From Hoylesella pleuritidis JCM 14110 (GTDB lineage: Bacteria > Bacteroidota > Bacteroidia > Bacteroidales > Bacteroidaceae), in assembly GCF_000613725.1 (NCBI RefSeq), contig NZ_BAJN01000002.1, positions 124,001 to 188,000 of the forward strand: a DNA stretch of 64,000 nt. The letters run 5' to 3'. The notes under the pieces are model-generated. The model made no database searches. It saw nothing but the letters and a program-made list of their open reading frames with translations, and was not told where the DNA came from. A program made the translations under genes and the position numbers. Positions 1-8,405 of the stretch are shown here, one piece after another (position 1 is the stretch's first letter; every line of letters starts with the position of its first letter).

Positions 1-241
1 GGAATACGGAAAAGACACGATTGAGATTCATAAAGACGCAATCGATGAAAACGACATTATTCTTTTACACGACGACTTGCTGGCAACGGGCGGAACAATG
101 AAAGCCGCCTACGACCTCGTTAAGAAGTTTCACCCTAAAAAAGTGTATGCAAACTTTATCATCGAATTGGTCAATGAAGGAATGAACGGACGCGAAGCAT
201 TCGACAATGAACTTGAAATCTCAAGCCTCATTAAGATATAA
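1..241 (+). CDS. apt: Adenine phosphoribosyltransferase, C-terminal part (cut by window edge)
   Basis: Only the last 80 codons are in the window, read from base 2 to the TAA at 239-241. The enzyme salvages adenine to AMP using PRPP. The visible segment carries the PRPP-binding loop of type I phosphoribosyltransferases ([16 protein letters not shown]; two acidic residues followed by ATGGT), preceded by [14 protein letters not shown], which is typical of Apt. It is co-directional with uvrC, and the apt-uvrC-dtd-mazG-deoC order fits a conserved Bacteroidales neighbourhood. A 22-bp repeat array and a parS-like site follow the stop codon. Confidence 0.9.
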   Translation, partial: EYGKDTIEIHKDAIDENDIILLHDDLLATGGTMKAAYDLVKKFHPKKVYANFIIELVNEGMNGREAFDNELEISSLIKI

Positions 242-294
242 AAGAAGCAAGAGAGATAACGCTCTGAAAATCAGCAGCTTCTAGACCTCTTGCG

Positions 295-404
295 AAAAGC
301 CGTTAAACGCACTGCAATTAACGGCTTTTCGCAGTGCATTTAACGGTTAAATGCAACGTATTTAACCGTTAATTACAATACAAGAAACAGTTAAACGCAA
401 AACG
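295..404. repeat. 22-bp repeat array 1 (5 units)
   Basis: Five units begin at 295, 317, 339, 361 and 383, exactly 22 bp apart. Units 3 and 4 have the full palindromic core TTAACSGTTAA; units 1, 2 and 5 are degenerate (AGCCGTTAA, TTAACGGCTTT, AAACAGTTAA). The array lies between apt and uvrC, both on the plus strand. The rest of the 242-530 gap holds no ORF. Confidence 0.9.
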
Positions 405-476
405 CTTTCAATAAGTCTAAATTCAGACCAACAACCAAAGTCAAACCAACCATTATCATCCAGCAGATACAGCTGT

Positions 477-492
477 CGTTCCACGTGAAACA
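477..492. other. parS-like centromere site
   Basis: CGTTCCACGTGAAACA matches the widely conserved ParB-binding consensus TGTTNCACGTGAAACA at 15 of 16 positions; only the first base differs. It sits 38 bp upstream of the uvrC start, in non-coding DNA. I found no other site in the window with comparable identity. ParB binding is inferred. Most chromosomal parS sites lie near the origin, which agrees with the DnaA-box cluster about 32 kb to the right. Confidence 0.65.
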
Positions 493-530
493 AAACGACA
501 TAAACGTACTTTAAATAAAAGAGATTACGA

Positions 531-2360
531 ATGACGAAAGAAGAAAATGAGAAGCGCCTTTCCTACTTAAAGAGCATCGTTTCGACAATGCCCGAAAAGC
601 CTGGTAGCTATCAGTTTTATGACGATAGCCATACAACTATCTATGTAGGAAAAGCAAAACATTTGAAGCGTCGTGTCGCATCATATTTCCATAAAGAAGT
701 AGACCGATTCAAGACAAAGGTTCTCGTCAGCAAGATTCGGGATATATCTTACACCGTTGTCAATACCGAAGAAGACGCACTTTTATTAGAAAACAGTCTT
801 ATTAAGAAGTATAACCCACGTTATAACGTGCTGCTGAAAGACGGAAAGACTTATCCCAGTATCTGTATCACGAACGAAACATTCCCCCGAATACTAAAAA
901 CACGCACGATAGACAGACGTTTCGGTACTTACTTCGGCCCTTACAGCAACCTTTCGAGTATGTATGCCATATTGGAACTCATCAACAAACTCTATAAGCC
1001 CCGCACCTGCCACTACCCTATCGAACTTGGAGGCATTGTACAAGGAAAATACAAAGCCTGCTTAGAATACCACATTCAAAACTGCGATGCACCGTGTATC
1101 AACAAGATTTCTTATAAAGAATACCAGGAAAATATTGCCCAAGCACGGGAGATTCTAAAAGGAAACACACGCAAAGTAAGCCAAATAATCTATGCAATGA
1201 TGCAGGAGAAAGCCGCCGAATTAAAGTTCGAAGAGGCAGAAGTGTTGAAGAAGAAATACTTGTTAATCAACAAATTCTGCGCCAAGAGCGAGGTTGTAAG
1301 CCATACAATCGATGATGTCGACGTGTTCACAATCATCAACGACGACAGCCATAAGAATGCTTTCATCAATTATATACACGTTAAAAACGGCACGATCAAC
1401 CAGAGTTTCACTTTTGAGTATAAGCGAAAACTACACGAAACAGATACCGACCTATTGATTACTGCGGTTACAAATATCCGCGAAAGATTTCAAAGCACGG
1501 CCAAAGAGGTTATCGTTCCTTTCGAGATGGAGTGGAAATTGAAAGACGCCGAATTCTTCATTCCTAAACGGGGAGACAAGAAACGCCTTTTAGAACTCTC
1601 TGAAATGAATGGTAAGCAATATAAATTCGACCGACTGAAACAGGCAGAAAAGCTCAATCCCGAGCAAAAATCAACGCGTTTAATGAAAGAGTTGCAAGAC
1701 AAATTGAAGCTGCCCAAACTCCCTTATCAAATAGAATGCTTTGACAACTCGAACATATCGGGCAGTGATGCGGTTGCGGGCTGTATCGTGTTCAAGGCAA
1801 TGAAGCCATCGAAAAAAGACTACCGAAAATACAATATCAAGACAGTCACGGGCCCAGACGACTATGCTTCAATGCAGGAAGTAGTACGACGACGTTACAA
1901 GCGAATGCTGAACGAAAGACAACGGCTGCCAGATCTCATCATCACTGACGGTGGAAAGGGGCAAATGGACGTTGTTCGGCAGGTCGTAGAGGATGAATTG
2001 GGAATGAATATACCCATTGCCGGTTTAGCCAAAGACGACCGACACCGCACCAACGAACTGCTTTACGGATGGCCACCGAATGTCATCGGATTGAGCACAA
2101 AATCGGAGTTGTTCCACATTCTGTCTCAAATCCAAGACGAAGTTCACCGCTATGCCATCACTTTTCATCGCGATAAACGCAGCAAACGCGCCCTTCACAG
2201 CGAGTTGGACGATATCCGCGGCATCGGCCCTAAGAGCAAAGAGGCGCTCATCAAGGCATTAAAGACCGTCAAAAACATTAAAAACACTGATATTCAGAGG
2301 CTTACATCAATCATTGGAAAGGTGCGAGCGGAAATCGTATTCACATATTTTCATCCTTAA
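531..2360 (+). CDS. uvrC: UvrABC excinuclease subunit C
   Basis: This is the nuclease subunit of nucleotide excision repair, cutting both sides of lesions marked by UvrA/UvrB. The 609 residues have the normal UvrC layout: an N-terminal GIY-YIG nuclease (residues about 20-100, here GSY at 25 and IYVGKAK at 37-43, followed by the RR pair), a UVR helix near 218-250 for UvrB contact, the RNase H-like second nuclease with FDNSNISG and LIITDGGKGQ in the C-terminal half, and a terminal helix-hairpin-helix (IRGIGPKSKEALIKAL). Length and motifs are normal. Its leader holds a 22-bp array and a parS-like site. Confidence 0.97.
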   Translation: MTKEENEKRLSYLKSIVSTMPEKPGSYQFYDDSHTTIYVGKAKHLKRRVASYFHKEVDRFKTKVLVSKIRDISYTVVNTEEDALLLENSLIKKYNPRYNVLLKDGKTYPSICITNETFPRILKTRTIDRRFGTYFGPYSNLSSMYAILELINKLYKPRTCHYPIELGGIVQGKYKACLEYHIQNCDAPCINKISYKEYQENIAQAREILKGNTRKVSQIIYAMMQEKAAELKFEEAEVLKKKYLLINKFCAKSEVVSHTIDDVDVFTIINDDSHKNAFINYIHVKNGTINQSFTFEYKRKLHETDTDLLITAVTNIRERFQSTAKEVIVPFEMEWKLKDAEFFIPKRGDKKRLLELSEMNGKQYKFDRLKQAEKLNPEQKSTRLMKELQDKLKLPKLPYQIECFDNSNISGSDAVAGCIVFKAMKPSKKDYRKYNIKTVTGPDDYASMQEVVRRRYKRMLNERQRLPDLIITDGGKGQMDVVRQVVEDELGMNIPIAGLAKDDRHRTNELLYGWPPNVIGLSTKSELFHILSQIQDEVHRYAITFHRDKRSKRALHSELDDIRGIGPKSKEALIKALKTVKNIKNTDIQRLTSIIGKVRAEIVFTYFHP

Positions 2361-2385
2361 ATTTGGAGCTTTCCACAAATTTAAA

Positions 2386-2393
2386 TACCTTTG
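2386..2393 (+). promoter_or_regulatory. Bacteroidetes -7 box TACCTTTG before dtd
   Basis: TACCTTTG fits the Bacteroidetes -7 consensus TAnnTTTG and ends only 4 nt before the dtd ATG at 2398. A transcript from this box would have almost no 5' leader. Inferred from sequence only. Confidence 0.55.
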
Positions 2394-2397
2394 TAAA

Positions 2398-2859
2398 ATG
2401 AGACTTGTGATACAAAGGGTGAGCCGAGCATCGGTTACTATCAACGGGAAAGTCAAATCATCAATAGAAAAAGGACTGTTGGTGCTCGTGGGAATAGCTC
2501 CGAAAGACACGGCCGAAGACGCGGAATGGTTAGCAAAAAAGACCGCTTCCCTACGCATTTTCGATGATGAACAGGGTGTGATGAACCGTTCCATACAAGA
2601 TATCGGAGGTGAAATCCTCATTGTAAGTCAGTTTACACTGATGGGCGATTGCCGCAAGGGGAATCGTCCCTCATGGATAAACGCAGCACCACACAGCATT
2701 GCCATTCCCCTTTATGAGTCCTTTTGCGAACGACTTTCTGCACTATTGGGCAAGCCGGTAGGTACCGGTGAGTTTGGCGCCAATATGCAAGTGGAACTCG
2801 TCAACGATGGACCTGTGACGATAGTGATGGAAAAGCCCCTCCCCATCCCTACCCCGTAG
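2398..2859 (+). CDS. dtd: D-aminoacyl-tRNA deacylase
   Basis: It removes D-amino acids wrongly attached to tRNA. Start 2398 is chosen because MRLVIQRVSRASVTI is the conserved DTD N-terminus; an in-frame upstream start overlaps uvrC. The SQFTL motif (VSQFTLMGDCRKGNRPSW) and the Gly-cisPro region ending in NDGPVTIVM are both present. The family core ends near VIME, but this protein continues KPLPIPTP because a GC-rich palindrome (2846-2862, TCCCTAC-CCC-GTAGGGA) lies across the stop codon. The tail is therefore probably repeat-derived. 153 residues against a usual 145-150. Confidence 0.95.
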   Translation: MRLVIQRVSRASVTINGKVKSSIEKGLLVLVGIAPKDTAEDAEWLAKKTASLRIFDDEQGVMNRSIQDIGGEILIVSQFTLMGDCRKGNRPSWINAAPHSIAIPLYESFCERLSALLGKPVGTGEFGANMQVELVNDGPVTIVMEKPLPIPTP

Positions 2860-2862
2860 GGA
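2846..2862. repeat. GC-rich mini-palindrome across the dtd stop codon
   Basis: TCCCTAC-CCC-GTAGGGA, a perfect 7-bp stem with a 3-nt loop. It belongs to the interspersed C/G-rich palindrome family seen at mazG, zntA, ispG and several intergenic sites, and it supplies the last codons and stop of dtd. Confidence 0.7.
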
Positions 2863-2983
2863 GAAAGTTATTCGCAAATCGAGTAAGAAAGAGGAAGTAG
2901 TAAGGAGATAAGGAGCTTATGACAAGCGAGGAAGAAGTATCTCATTAAACACCAAAAGATAATGATGGACATAGAAAAAGACA

Positions 2984-3385
2984 GTGAATATACACGCAAT
3001 AAAGGCTCCCTCTATGGGGGAGGGCCGGAGAGGGGCTCTCGTTGAGGATTGGCGAGCTCCACTCTCTTTATCAGCCGCTCAACGTCTTGTAGATGAATGG
3101 ATCAAGACTTACGGTGTGCGCTATTTTTCGGAACTGACAAATATGGCATGCTTAACCGAAGAAGTGGGCGAATTGGCACGTATTATGGCCCGCACTTATG
3201 GCGATCAGAGCTTTAAAAAGGGTGAGAGTCACGACCTCGGAGACGAAATGGCAGACGTGCTTTGGGTGCTACTCTGCCTTGCAAACCAGACTGATGTTGA
3301 CCTAACCGAAGCCTTTCGGAAAAACCTCGAAAAGAAAACCACACGCGATAAAACACGACATCACAGTAACAATAAATTGAAATAA
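2984..3385 (+). CDS. MazG-like nucleotide pyrophosphohydrolase with rebuilt N-terminus
   Basis: A small all-alpha NTP pyrophosphohydrolase (MazG/dUTPase superfamily) that probably hydrolyses non-canonical or excess NTPs. The core has the metal-binding pattern EEVGELARI...GDEMADVLWVLL. Related proteins start close to the segment AAQRLVDEWIKTYGVRYFSELTNMACLTEEVGEL. Here that point is preceded by about 35 residues coded by a GC-rich palindrome at 3006-3022. The ATGs at 2962 and 2965, which look like the older start (MMDIEKDSEYTRNKGS), run into a TGA after the palindrome. The open frame needs GTG at 2984 or the ATG at 3014 inside the repeat. It is followed after 2 nt by deoC. Start uncertain. Confidence 0.8.
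   Translation: MNIHAIKAPSMGEGRRGALVEDWRAPLSLSAAQRLVDEWIKTYGVRYFSELTNMACLTEEVGELARIMARTYGDQSFKKGESHDLGDEMADVLWVLLCLANQTDVDLTEAFRKNLEKKTTRDKTRHHSNNKLK
3006..3034. repeat. GC-rich mini-palindrome inside the mazG 5' end
   Basis: CTCCCTCTATGGGGGAG followed by GGCCGGAGAGGGG. Same family as the copies at 11390, 28945, 55975 and 57030. It carries a possible start codon (ATG 3014) and separates the former start region from the conserved MazG fold. Confidence 0.65.
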
Positions 3386-3387
3386 GT

Positions 3388-4329
3388 ATGGCAATAACAC
3401 CAAAAATCGAGTCCGCTCATCACCACCATCACCACGATGAGCCACAGAAAAGCAAATATGAACAGGTTCTCGACAAGTATAACACAGACATTAACGACGA
3501 CGAAGTGCGCACGGCCGTGCAGCAAATTATTGCTGAAAAGGTGCACGAAAACGACAATTTAGAGACAAAAAAATTCCTTTTCGGCAGCATCGAACTCACA
3601 ACGCTCAAGACAACAGACTCTGATGAGAGTGTGATGGCATTCGCCGAGCGTATCAATCAGTTTGATGCCGCCTATCCGAATTTGCCCCACGTGGCCACGA
3701 TCTGCGTTTACCCGTGTTTTGCTTCGATTGTAAGCGAGACATTGGAAGTAGACGGTGTGGAGATCGCTTGCGTCTCGGGGAGTTTCCCTTCATCGCAGGC
3801 GCTCATTGAAGTAAAGATTGCCGAGACGGCATTAGCCGTGAAAGACGGAGCCACGGAGATTGATATCGTGATGCCAGTAGGCAAGTTTCTCAGCGGCGAT
3901 TACGAAGGCGTGTGCGACGATATCAGCGAGTTGAAGCAGACGTGTGGCACTGCTGCAATGAAGGTTATCCTCGAAACGGGTTGCCTCCGCAATGCTTCCG
4001 ACATCAAAAAAGCCTCCATTTTATCGATGTATGCAGGTGCCGACTACATTAAAACATCAACAGGCAAGGAGAAAATTGCTGCTACACCCGAGGCCGCTTA
4101 CGTGATGTGCCAAGCCATCAAGGAGTATTACGACGAGACGGGAATACAGATCGGCTTCAAGCCCGCAGGCGGAATTAACAGTGTGATGGATGCACTCACC
4201 TATTACACAATCATAAAAGAAGTGCTCGGCGACAAATGGTTGACCAATAAGTGGTTCCGTTTGGGAACGAGTCGGTTGGCTAATCTCCTGCTGAGTGAGA
4301 TCGAAGGGGAAGAGATTAAGTTCTTTTAA
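3388..4329 (+). CDS. deoC: Deoxyribose-phosphate aldolase
   Basis: A class I aldolase that splits 2-deoxyribose-5-phosphate into acetaldehyde and glyceraldehyde-3-phosphate during deoxynucleoside catabolism. The Schiff-base lysine lies in YIKTSTGKE, with the other barrel motifs ATICVYP, EIDIVMPVG, KVILETG and GFKPAGGI. At 313 residues it is the long DeoC form with an N-terminal helical extension. That extension holds a run of six histidines at residues 11-16 (SAHHHHHHDE). It begins 2 nt after mazG, so the two are probably co-transcribed. The stop is followed by an inverted repeat enclosing a 22-bp array. Confidence 0.96.
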   Translation: MAITPKIESAHHHHHHDEPQKSKYEQVLDKYNTDINDDEVRTAVQQIIAEKVHENDNLETKKFLFGSIELTTLKTTDSDESVMAFAERINQFDAAYPNLPHVATICVYPCFASIVSETLEVDGVEIACVSGSFPSSQALIEVKIAETALAVKDGATEIDIVMPVGKFLSGDYEGVCDDISELKQTCGTAAMKVILETGCLRNASDIKKASILSMYAGADYIKTSTGKEKIAATPEAAYVMCQAIKEYYDETGIQIGFKPAGGINSVMDALTYYTIIKEVLGDKWLTNKWFRLGTSRLANLLLSEIEGEEIKFF

Positions 4330-4330
4330 A

Positions 4331-4556
4331 AGGGGAGAAGTGAAAAGGTGAAAGGGTAGAAAAGTGAAAAGAGATTTCAGCCAATGCCCTTTTGCAATGC
4401 AATTAACCGTTAGTTACAGTGCGTTTAACGGTTAGTTATACTGCAAGTAACGGTTAATCGCACACCGATTAACGGCTTTTTAGAAGACAACTAATGGTTA
4501 GTTACAATCTCTTTCCACTTTTCCACCCTTTCACTTTTTCACCTTTCTTCCCCCTT
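4331..4556. repeat. Inverted repeat enclosing a 22-bp array, between convergent genes
   Basis: The left arm (about 4333-4367, purine-rich GAAAAGGTGAAAGGG type) is nearly the reverse complement of the right arm (about 4513-4553, CCCTTTCACTTTTTCACC type), roughly 35 bp each. The 22-bp array at 4402-4511 lies in the loop. The element fills the gap between deoC and the convergent polyprenyl synthetase gene. It could serve as a bidirectional terminator-like hairpin; that is inference. Confidence 0.6.
4402..4511. repeat. 22-bp repeat array 2 (5 units)
   Basis: Units start at 4402, 4424, 4446, 4468 and 4490, exactly 22 bp apart. The first three have intact TAACSGTTAR cores; the last two are TTAACGGCTTT and CTAATGGTTAG. 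Confidence 0.9.
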
Positions 4557-5534
4557 TCAAACGTTTCTGTCAATAATAAAGTCGACATATGCCGTGAGTG
4601 CCGACTTGATTCCGGGATCTGAGACGTACGTATCGATAAACGCCATTGCCGATTTTCGATACTCGTTCATCCGCAGTTCGGCATATTCGATACCGCCGTT
4701 AGTCTTAGTGAAAGCCACCAAACGGGCGATTTCATCGGTGTTTATCTCACGTGTTTTCACTTTTCGGGCCAGCGACATCATCGTCTCGTCGCCCGCAGAA
4801 CGCAGTGCATAAATGACAGGAAGCGTCAACTTACCCTCTGCCATATCGTTACCCGTAGGCTTGCCGATGGCCGTCGAGTCGTAATAATCAAATATATCGT
4901 CGCGAATTTGGAAGATAATCCCGATGTCGCTACCGAACTTTTCGGCCGCCGCCACATTCTTTTCACTGGCTCCGACAGATAAAGCACCAACGGCAGCACA
5001 GGCTTCAAAGAGAGCCGCTGTCTTCTGTTCGATCACTCGGAAATATACTTCTTCGGAGATTTCTTGACTCTGAATGTTCGTCAGTTGCAGTATTTCGCCG
5101 TTCGAAAGCGTGCGCCCCAGCTCTGCCAAACGGCGAACGATGACCTCACTGTGCGTGAACGACACATAAAGCAAGGCCGTAGAGAGAATGTAATCGCCCA
5201 CAAGCACAGCCACCTTGTTATTATATGTCGCATTGACCGAGGCCTGACCGCGCCGCTCACCACTCTCATCCACCACGTCGTCGTGCACCAGGCTGGCCGT
5301 GTGAAGCAGTTCCAGCCCCACCGAAGCGTTCTGAGTGGCATCGTTGATAGTGCCGAACGCCTTTGCTGCCAGCAGTATCAGCATCGGCCGCATACGCTTT
5401 CCGGCTCGATGACGAATGTGTTCGAGCACTTGCGAAAGCAGTCCGTCGCTGTGCGAAAGCGACGTATCAAAGAGCCGGATAAAGTCGTCGAGCTCCGGTG
5501 TTATCGGTTTTTTGATGCGTGACAAATAATCCAT
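4557..5534 (-). CDS. Polyprenyl diphosphate synthase (trans-isoprenyl transferase)
   Basis: It elongates allylic diphosphates with IPP to make the side-chain or carrier isoprenoid for menaquinone or undecaprenyl-type lipids. Both aspartate-rich motifs are visible: LVHDDVVDESGERRG (first DDxxD) and FQIRDDIFDYY (second), with KRMRPMLILLAAKA at the IPP-binding region and the K(T/P)AALFE segment. 325 residues is normal for the octaprenyl/heptaprenyl synthase group; chain length cannot be fixed by eye. It is divergent from polA with an 89-bp gap, and a minus-strand CAAAATTA (TAATTTTG) promoter box lies at 5554-5561. Confidence 0.93.
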   Translation of the reverse strand: MDYLSRIKKPITPELDDFIRLFDTSLSHSDGLLSQVLEHIRHRAGKRMRPMLILLAAKAFGTINDATQNASVGLELLHTASLVHDDVVDESGERRGQASVNATYNNKVAVLVGDYILSTALLYVSFTHSEVIVRRLAELGRTLSNGEILQLTNIQSQEISEEVYFRVIEQKTAALFEACAAVGALSVGASEKNVAAAEKFGSDIGIIFQIRDDIFDYYDSTAIGKPTGNDMAEGKLTLPVIYALRSAGDETMMSLARKVKTREINTDEIARLVAFTKTNGGIEYAELRMNEYRKSAMAFIDTYVSDPGIKSALTAYVDFIIDRNV

Positions 5535-5553
5535 TGGTGATCGAAATTTGTCA

Positions 5554-5561
5554 CAAAATTA
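5554..5561 (-). promoter_or_regulatory. -7 box TAATTTTG for the polyprenyl synthase gene
   Basis: On the minus strand TAATTTTG lies 19 nt upstream of the ATG at 5534 and fits TAnnTTTG. Confidence 0.45.
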
Positions 5562-5623
5562 CTGCTTTTATCGCGATTTGTGGCATTTTTTTATTACTTT
5601 TACACGGTCAAAGCAAAAGATTT

Positions 5624-8385
5624 ATGGACAGACTCTTCCTTTTAGACGCTTACGCATTAATCTACCGATCTTACTATGCGTTTATTCGCAACCCGCGAAT
5701 TAATTCAAAAGGCCTCAACACTTCGGCTATAATGGGATTCTGCAACACGCTGAACGAGGTGTTGACAAAGGAAAATCCCACCCACATCGGCGTGGCTTTC
5801 GACCACGGATTGACGTTTCGCAACGAGGCATTCCCTGCTTATAAGGCGCAGCGAGAGGCTACTCCCGAAGACATCAATCTTTCAGTGCCCATCATCAAAG
5901 ATATTCTGGCGGCCTATCGCATACCTATTCTGCAAACAGAAGCTTCGAAGCCGACGACGTTATCGGTACGTTGGCCGTGAAAGCAGGTGCCGACGGCATT
6001 GAGACTTATATGCTCACGCCTGACAAAGACTATGGACAGCTGGTGAGAGACAATGTTTTTATCTTCCGCCCTATGCACGGCGGAGGTTACGAAACGATGG
6101 GAGTAGACGAAGTAAAAACCAAATACGGCATTGCATCTCCGGCTCAGGTAATTGATCTTTTGGCACTGATGGGCGACTCGGCAGACAACTTTCCGGGCTG
6201 TCCCGGCATCGGAGAGAAGACGGCTGTCAAGTTAATCGGCGAATTTGGAACTGTCGACGAGCTGCTGAAACATACAGATCAGCTTAAAGGAGCAATAAAA
6301 ACGAAAGTAGAAGAACACGTAGACGATATTCGAATGTCGAAGTTCCTCGCCACGATTCGCACCGACGTACCCATCGATCTTAACCTCGACGAATTACAAC
6401 TTACCGAACCCGACAATGAAAAACTGCGCGAACTGTTTACCGAATTAGAGTTTAAGAGCTTCGCAGATCGCATCTTGAATAAACGTAAAAACAATAAAAC
6501 GCCTGTTAACGGACAGCTGGATCTGTTCGGCGTAAACACGACCGAGCATGCAGGTGAGCCTGAAAACGAGAGTTTTGAGAGCTTAAAAACAGTCCCACAC
6601 GAATACAAACTCGTTGAAGATCAACACGAAATGCAGCGCATTTGTGATTTTTTCAGGACAAAACAGATATTAAGTTTAGACACGGAAACCACTTCTACCA
6701 ACCCGATTGACGCCGAATTGGTGGGCTTGAGCTTTTCGGTTGAAGAACGAAAGGCCTTTTATGTGCCTGTTCCAAACAACAGTGAAGAGGCTCAAAAGAT
6801 TATTAATATCTTCAAACCGCTATATGAAGACCCGTCAATTGTTAAAGTAGGACAAAACATTAAGTATGATTTAGAGGTGTTGCAACATTATGACGTGGAG
6901 CTCAAAGGTCAGCTTTTCGATACGATGATAGCGCATTACCTCATCCAACCGGAACTTCGCCACAATATGGATTATATGGCCGAAGTGTATCTCCGATATC
7001 GAACCATCCACATAGACGAACTCATCGGGCCCCGCGGAAAGAATCAACGCAGTATGCGCGAGCTGTCGCCCGAAGCCGTTTATGAATACGCTGCGGAGGA
7101 TGCCGACATCACTTTGCAACTGAAAAACGTATTGGAACCGAAACTGAAAGAGCTCGGTGTAGAAGAGCTTTTCTATGAAATAGAGATGCCTTTGGTTCCA
7201 GTCTTGGCCGAAATGGAGATGAACGGCGTGTGTATAGACACTCAGGCGCTGCGCGAAACATCCGAAACACTCAACCGACGGATGCACGAACTGGAACTCA
7301 GAATTTATGAATTGGCCGGCAAAACATTCAACATCGCTTCGCCGAAACAGGTCGGCGATATCCTATTCGGTGAAATGAAGATCATCGAAAAGGCCAAACG
7401 AACAAAGACTGGACAGTATGTCACGAGCGAAGAAGTACTTCAACAACTTCGCGGCAAGCACGAAATCGTGGCCGATATACTTGATCACCGCGGGCTGAAA
7501 AAGCTCCTCGGCACTTATGTCGACGCCCTTCCGAAACTCATCAATCCCCGAACAGGCCACATACACACATCTTTTAACCAAACAGTTACGGCCACTGGGC
7601 GTCTCTCTTCAAGTGACCCCAACCTGCAAAACATACCTGTTCGCGGCGAGGATGGCAAAGAAATACGCAAGTGTTTCATACCGGACGCTGGCTGCGAGTT
7701 CTTTTCCGCCGATTACAGTCAGATCGAATTGCGCGTGATGGCGCATCTGAGCGAGGACGAAAATATGCTCGAAGCCTTTCGCGAAGGCTATGATATTCAC
7801 GCTGCAACGGCTGCAAAGATCTATCACGAAACGATGGATAGCGTGACACGCGACCAACGGACGAAAGCCAAACGGGCCAATTTCGGCATCATTTACGGCA
7901 TCACTGTCTTCGGACTTGCAGAGCGTTTGGACATCGATCGGGCAGAAGCCAAACAGTTAATAGACGGTTATTTCGAGACGTATCCGCGTGTGCGCGACTA
8001 TATGGAGCGGTCGAAAGAGTCGGCCCGAATGTGCGGTTATGCCGAGACTGTTTTCCATCGGCGTCGCTATCTGCCCGACATCAACAGTCACAATGCCACC
8101 GTTCGCGGTTTTGCCGAGCGTAATGCCATCAACGCTCCGATACAAGGTAGTGCAGCAGACATCATCAAAGTGGCGATGGTTCGCATCTACCAGCGTTTCA
8201 AACGTGAGGGAATCCACTCTAAAATGATTCTTCAAGTGCACGATGAATTGAACTTCAGTGTGCTGCCCGATGAACATTCGCAGGTAGAAAAGATTGTGAT
8301 GGAAGAGATGCAAGCTGCTTATCCCCTCTCCGTTCCCCTCATTGCAGACGGCGGTTGGGGCAAGAACTGGTTGGAAGCGCATTGA
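5624..8385 (+). CDS. polA: DNA polymerase I, reading frame broken near 5942
   Basis: Repair and Okazaki-fragment polymerase. The first frame (from ATG 5624, MDRLFLLDAYALIYRSYYA) codes the 5'-3' exonuclease. It fails after QTEA, where the family reads EGFEADDVIGTLA. Restoring one G in GAAG[G]CTTC at about 5942 joins it to the second frame, giving a normal protein of about 920 residues. Downstream are the 3'-5' exonuclease with intact acidic residues (LSLDTETTS, NIKYDLEVL) and the polymerase motifs DYSQIELRVMAHLS, KRANFGIIYGI and QVHDEL. Because the rest is perfectly conserved, a sequencing error is more likely than a true mutation. Confidence 0.92.
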
Positions 8386-8405
8386 ATATAAATGGCAAAT
8401 AGACA

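Noticed and set aside
5519..5623. N-terminal extension of PolA from 5519
   Set aside because: The extra residues are unlike any polymerase, overlap the divergent promoter and polyprenyl synthase start, and the conserved MDRLFLLDAYALIYR begins at 5624.
5942..5942. Programmed -1/+1 frameshift in polA
   Set aside because: No slippery heptamer or conserved stem is present and four other genes show the same kind of G loss, so an error is simpler.
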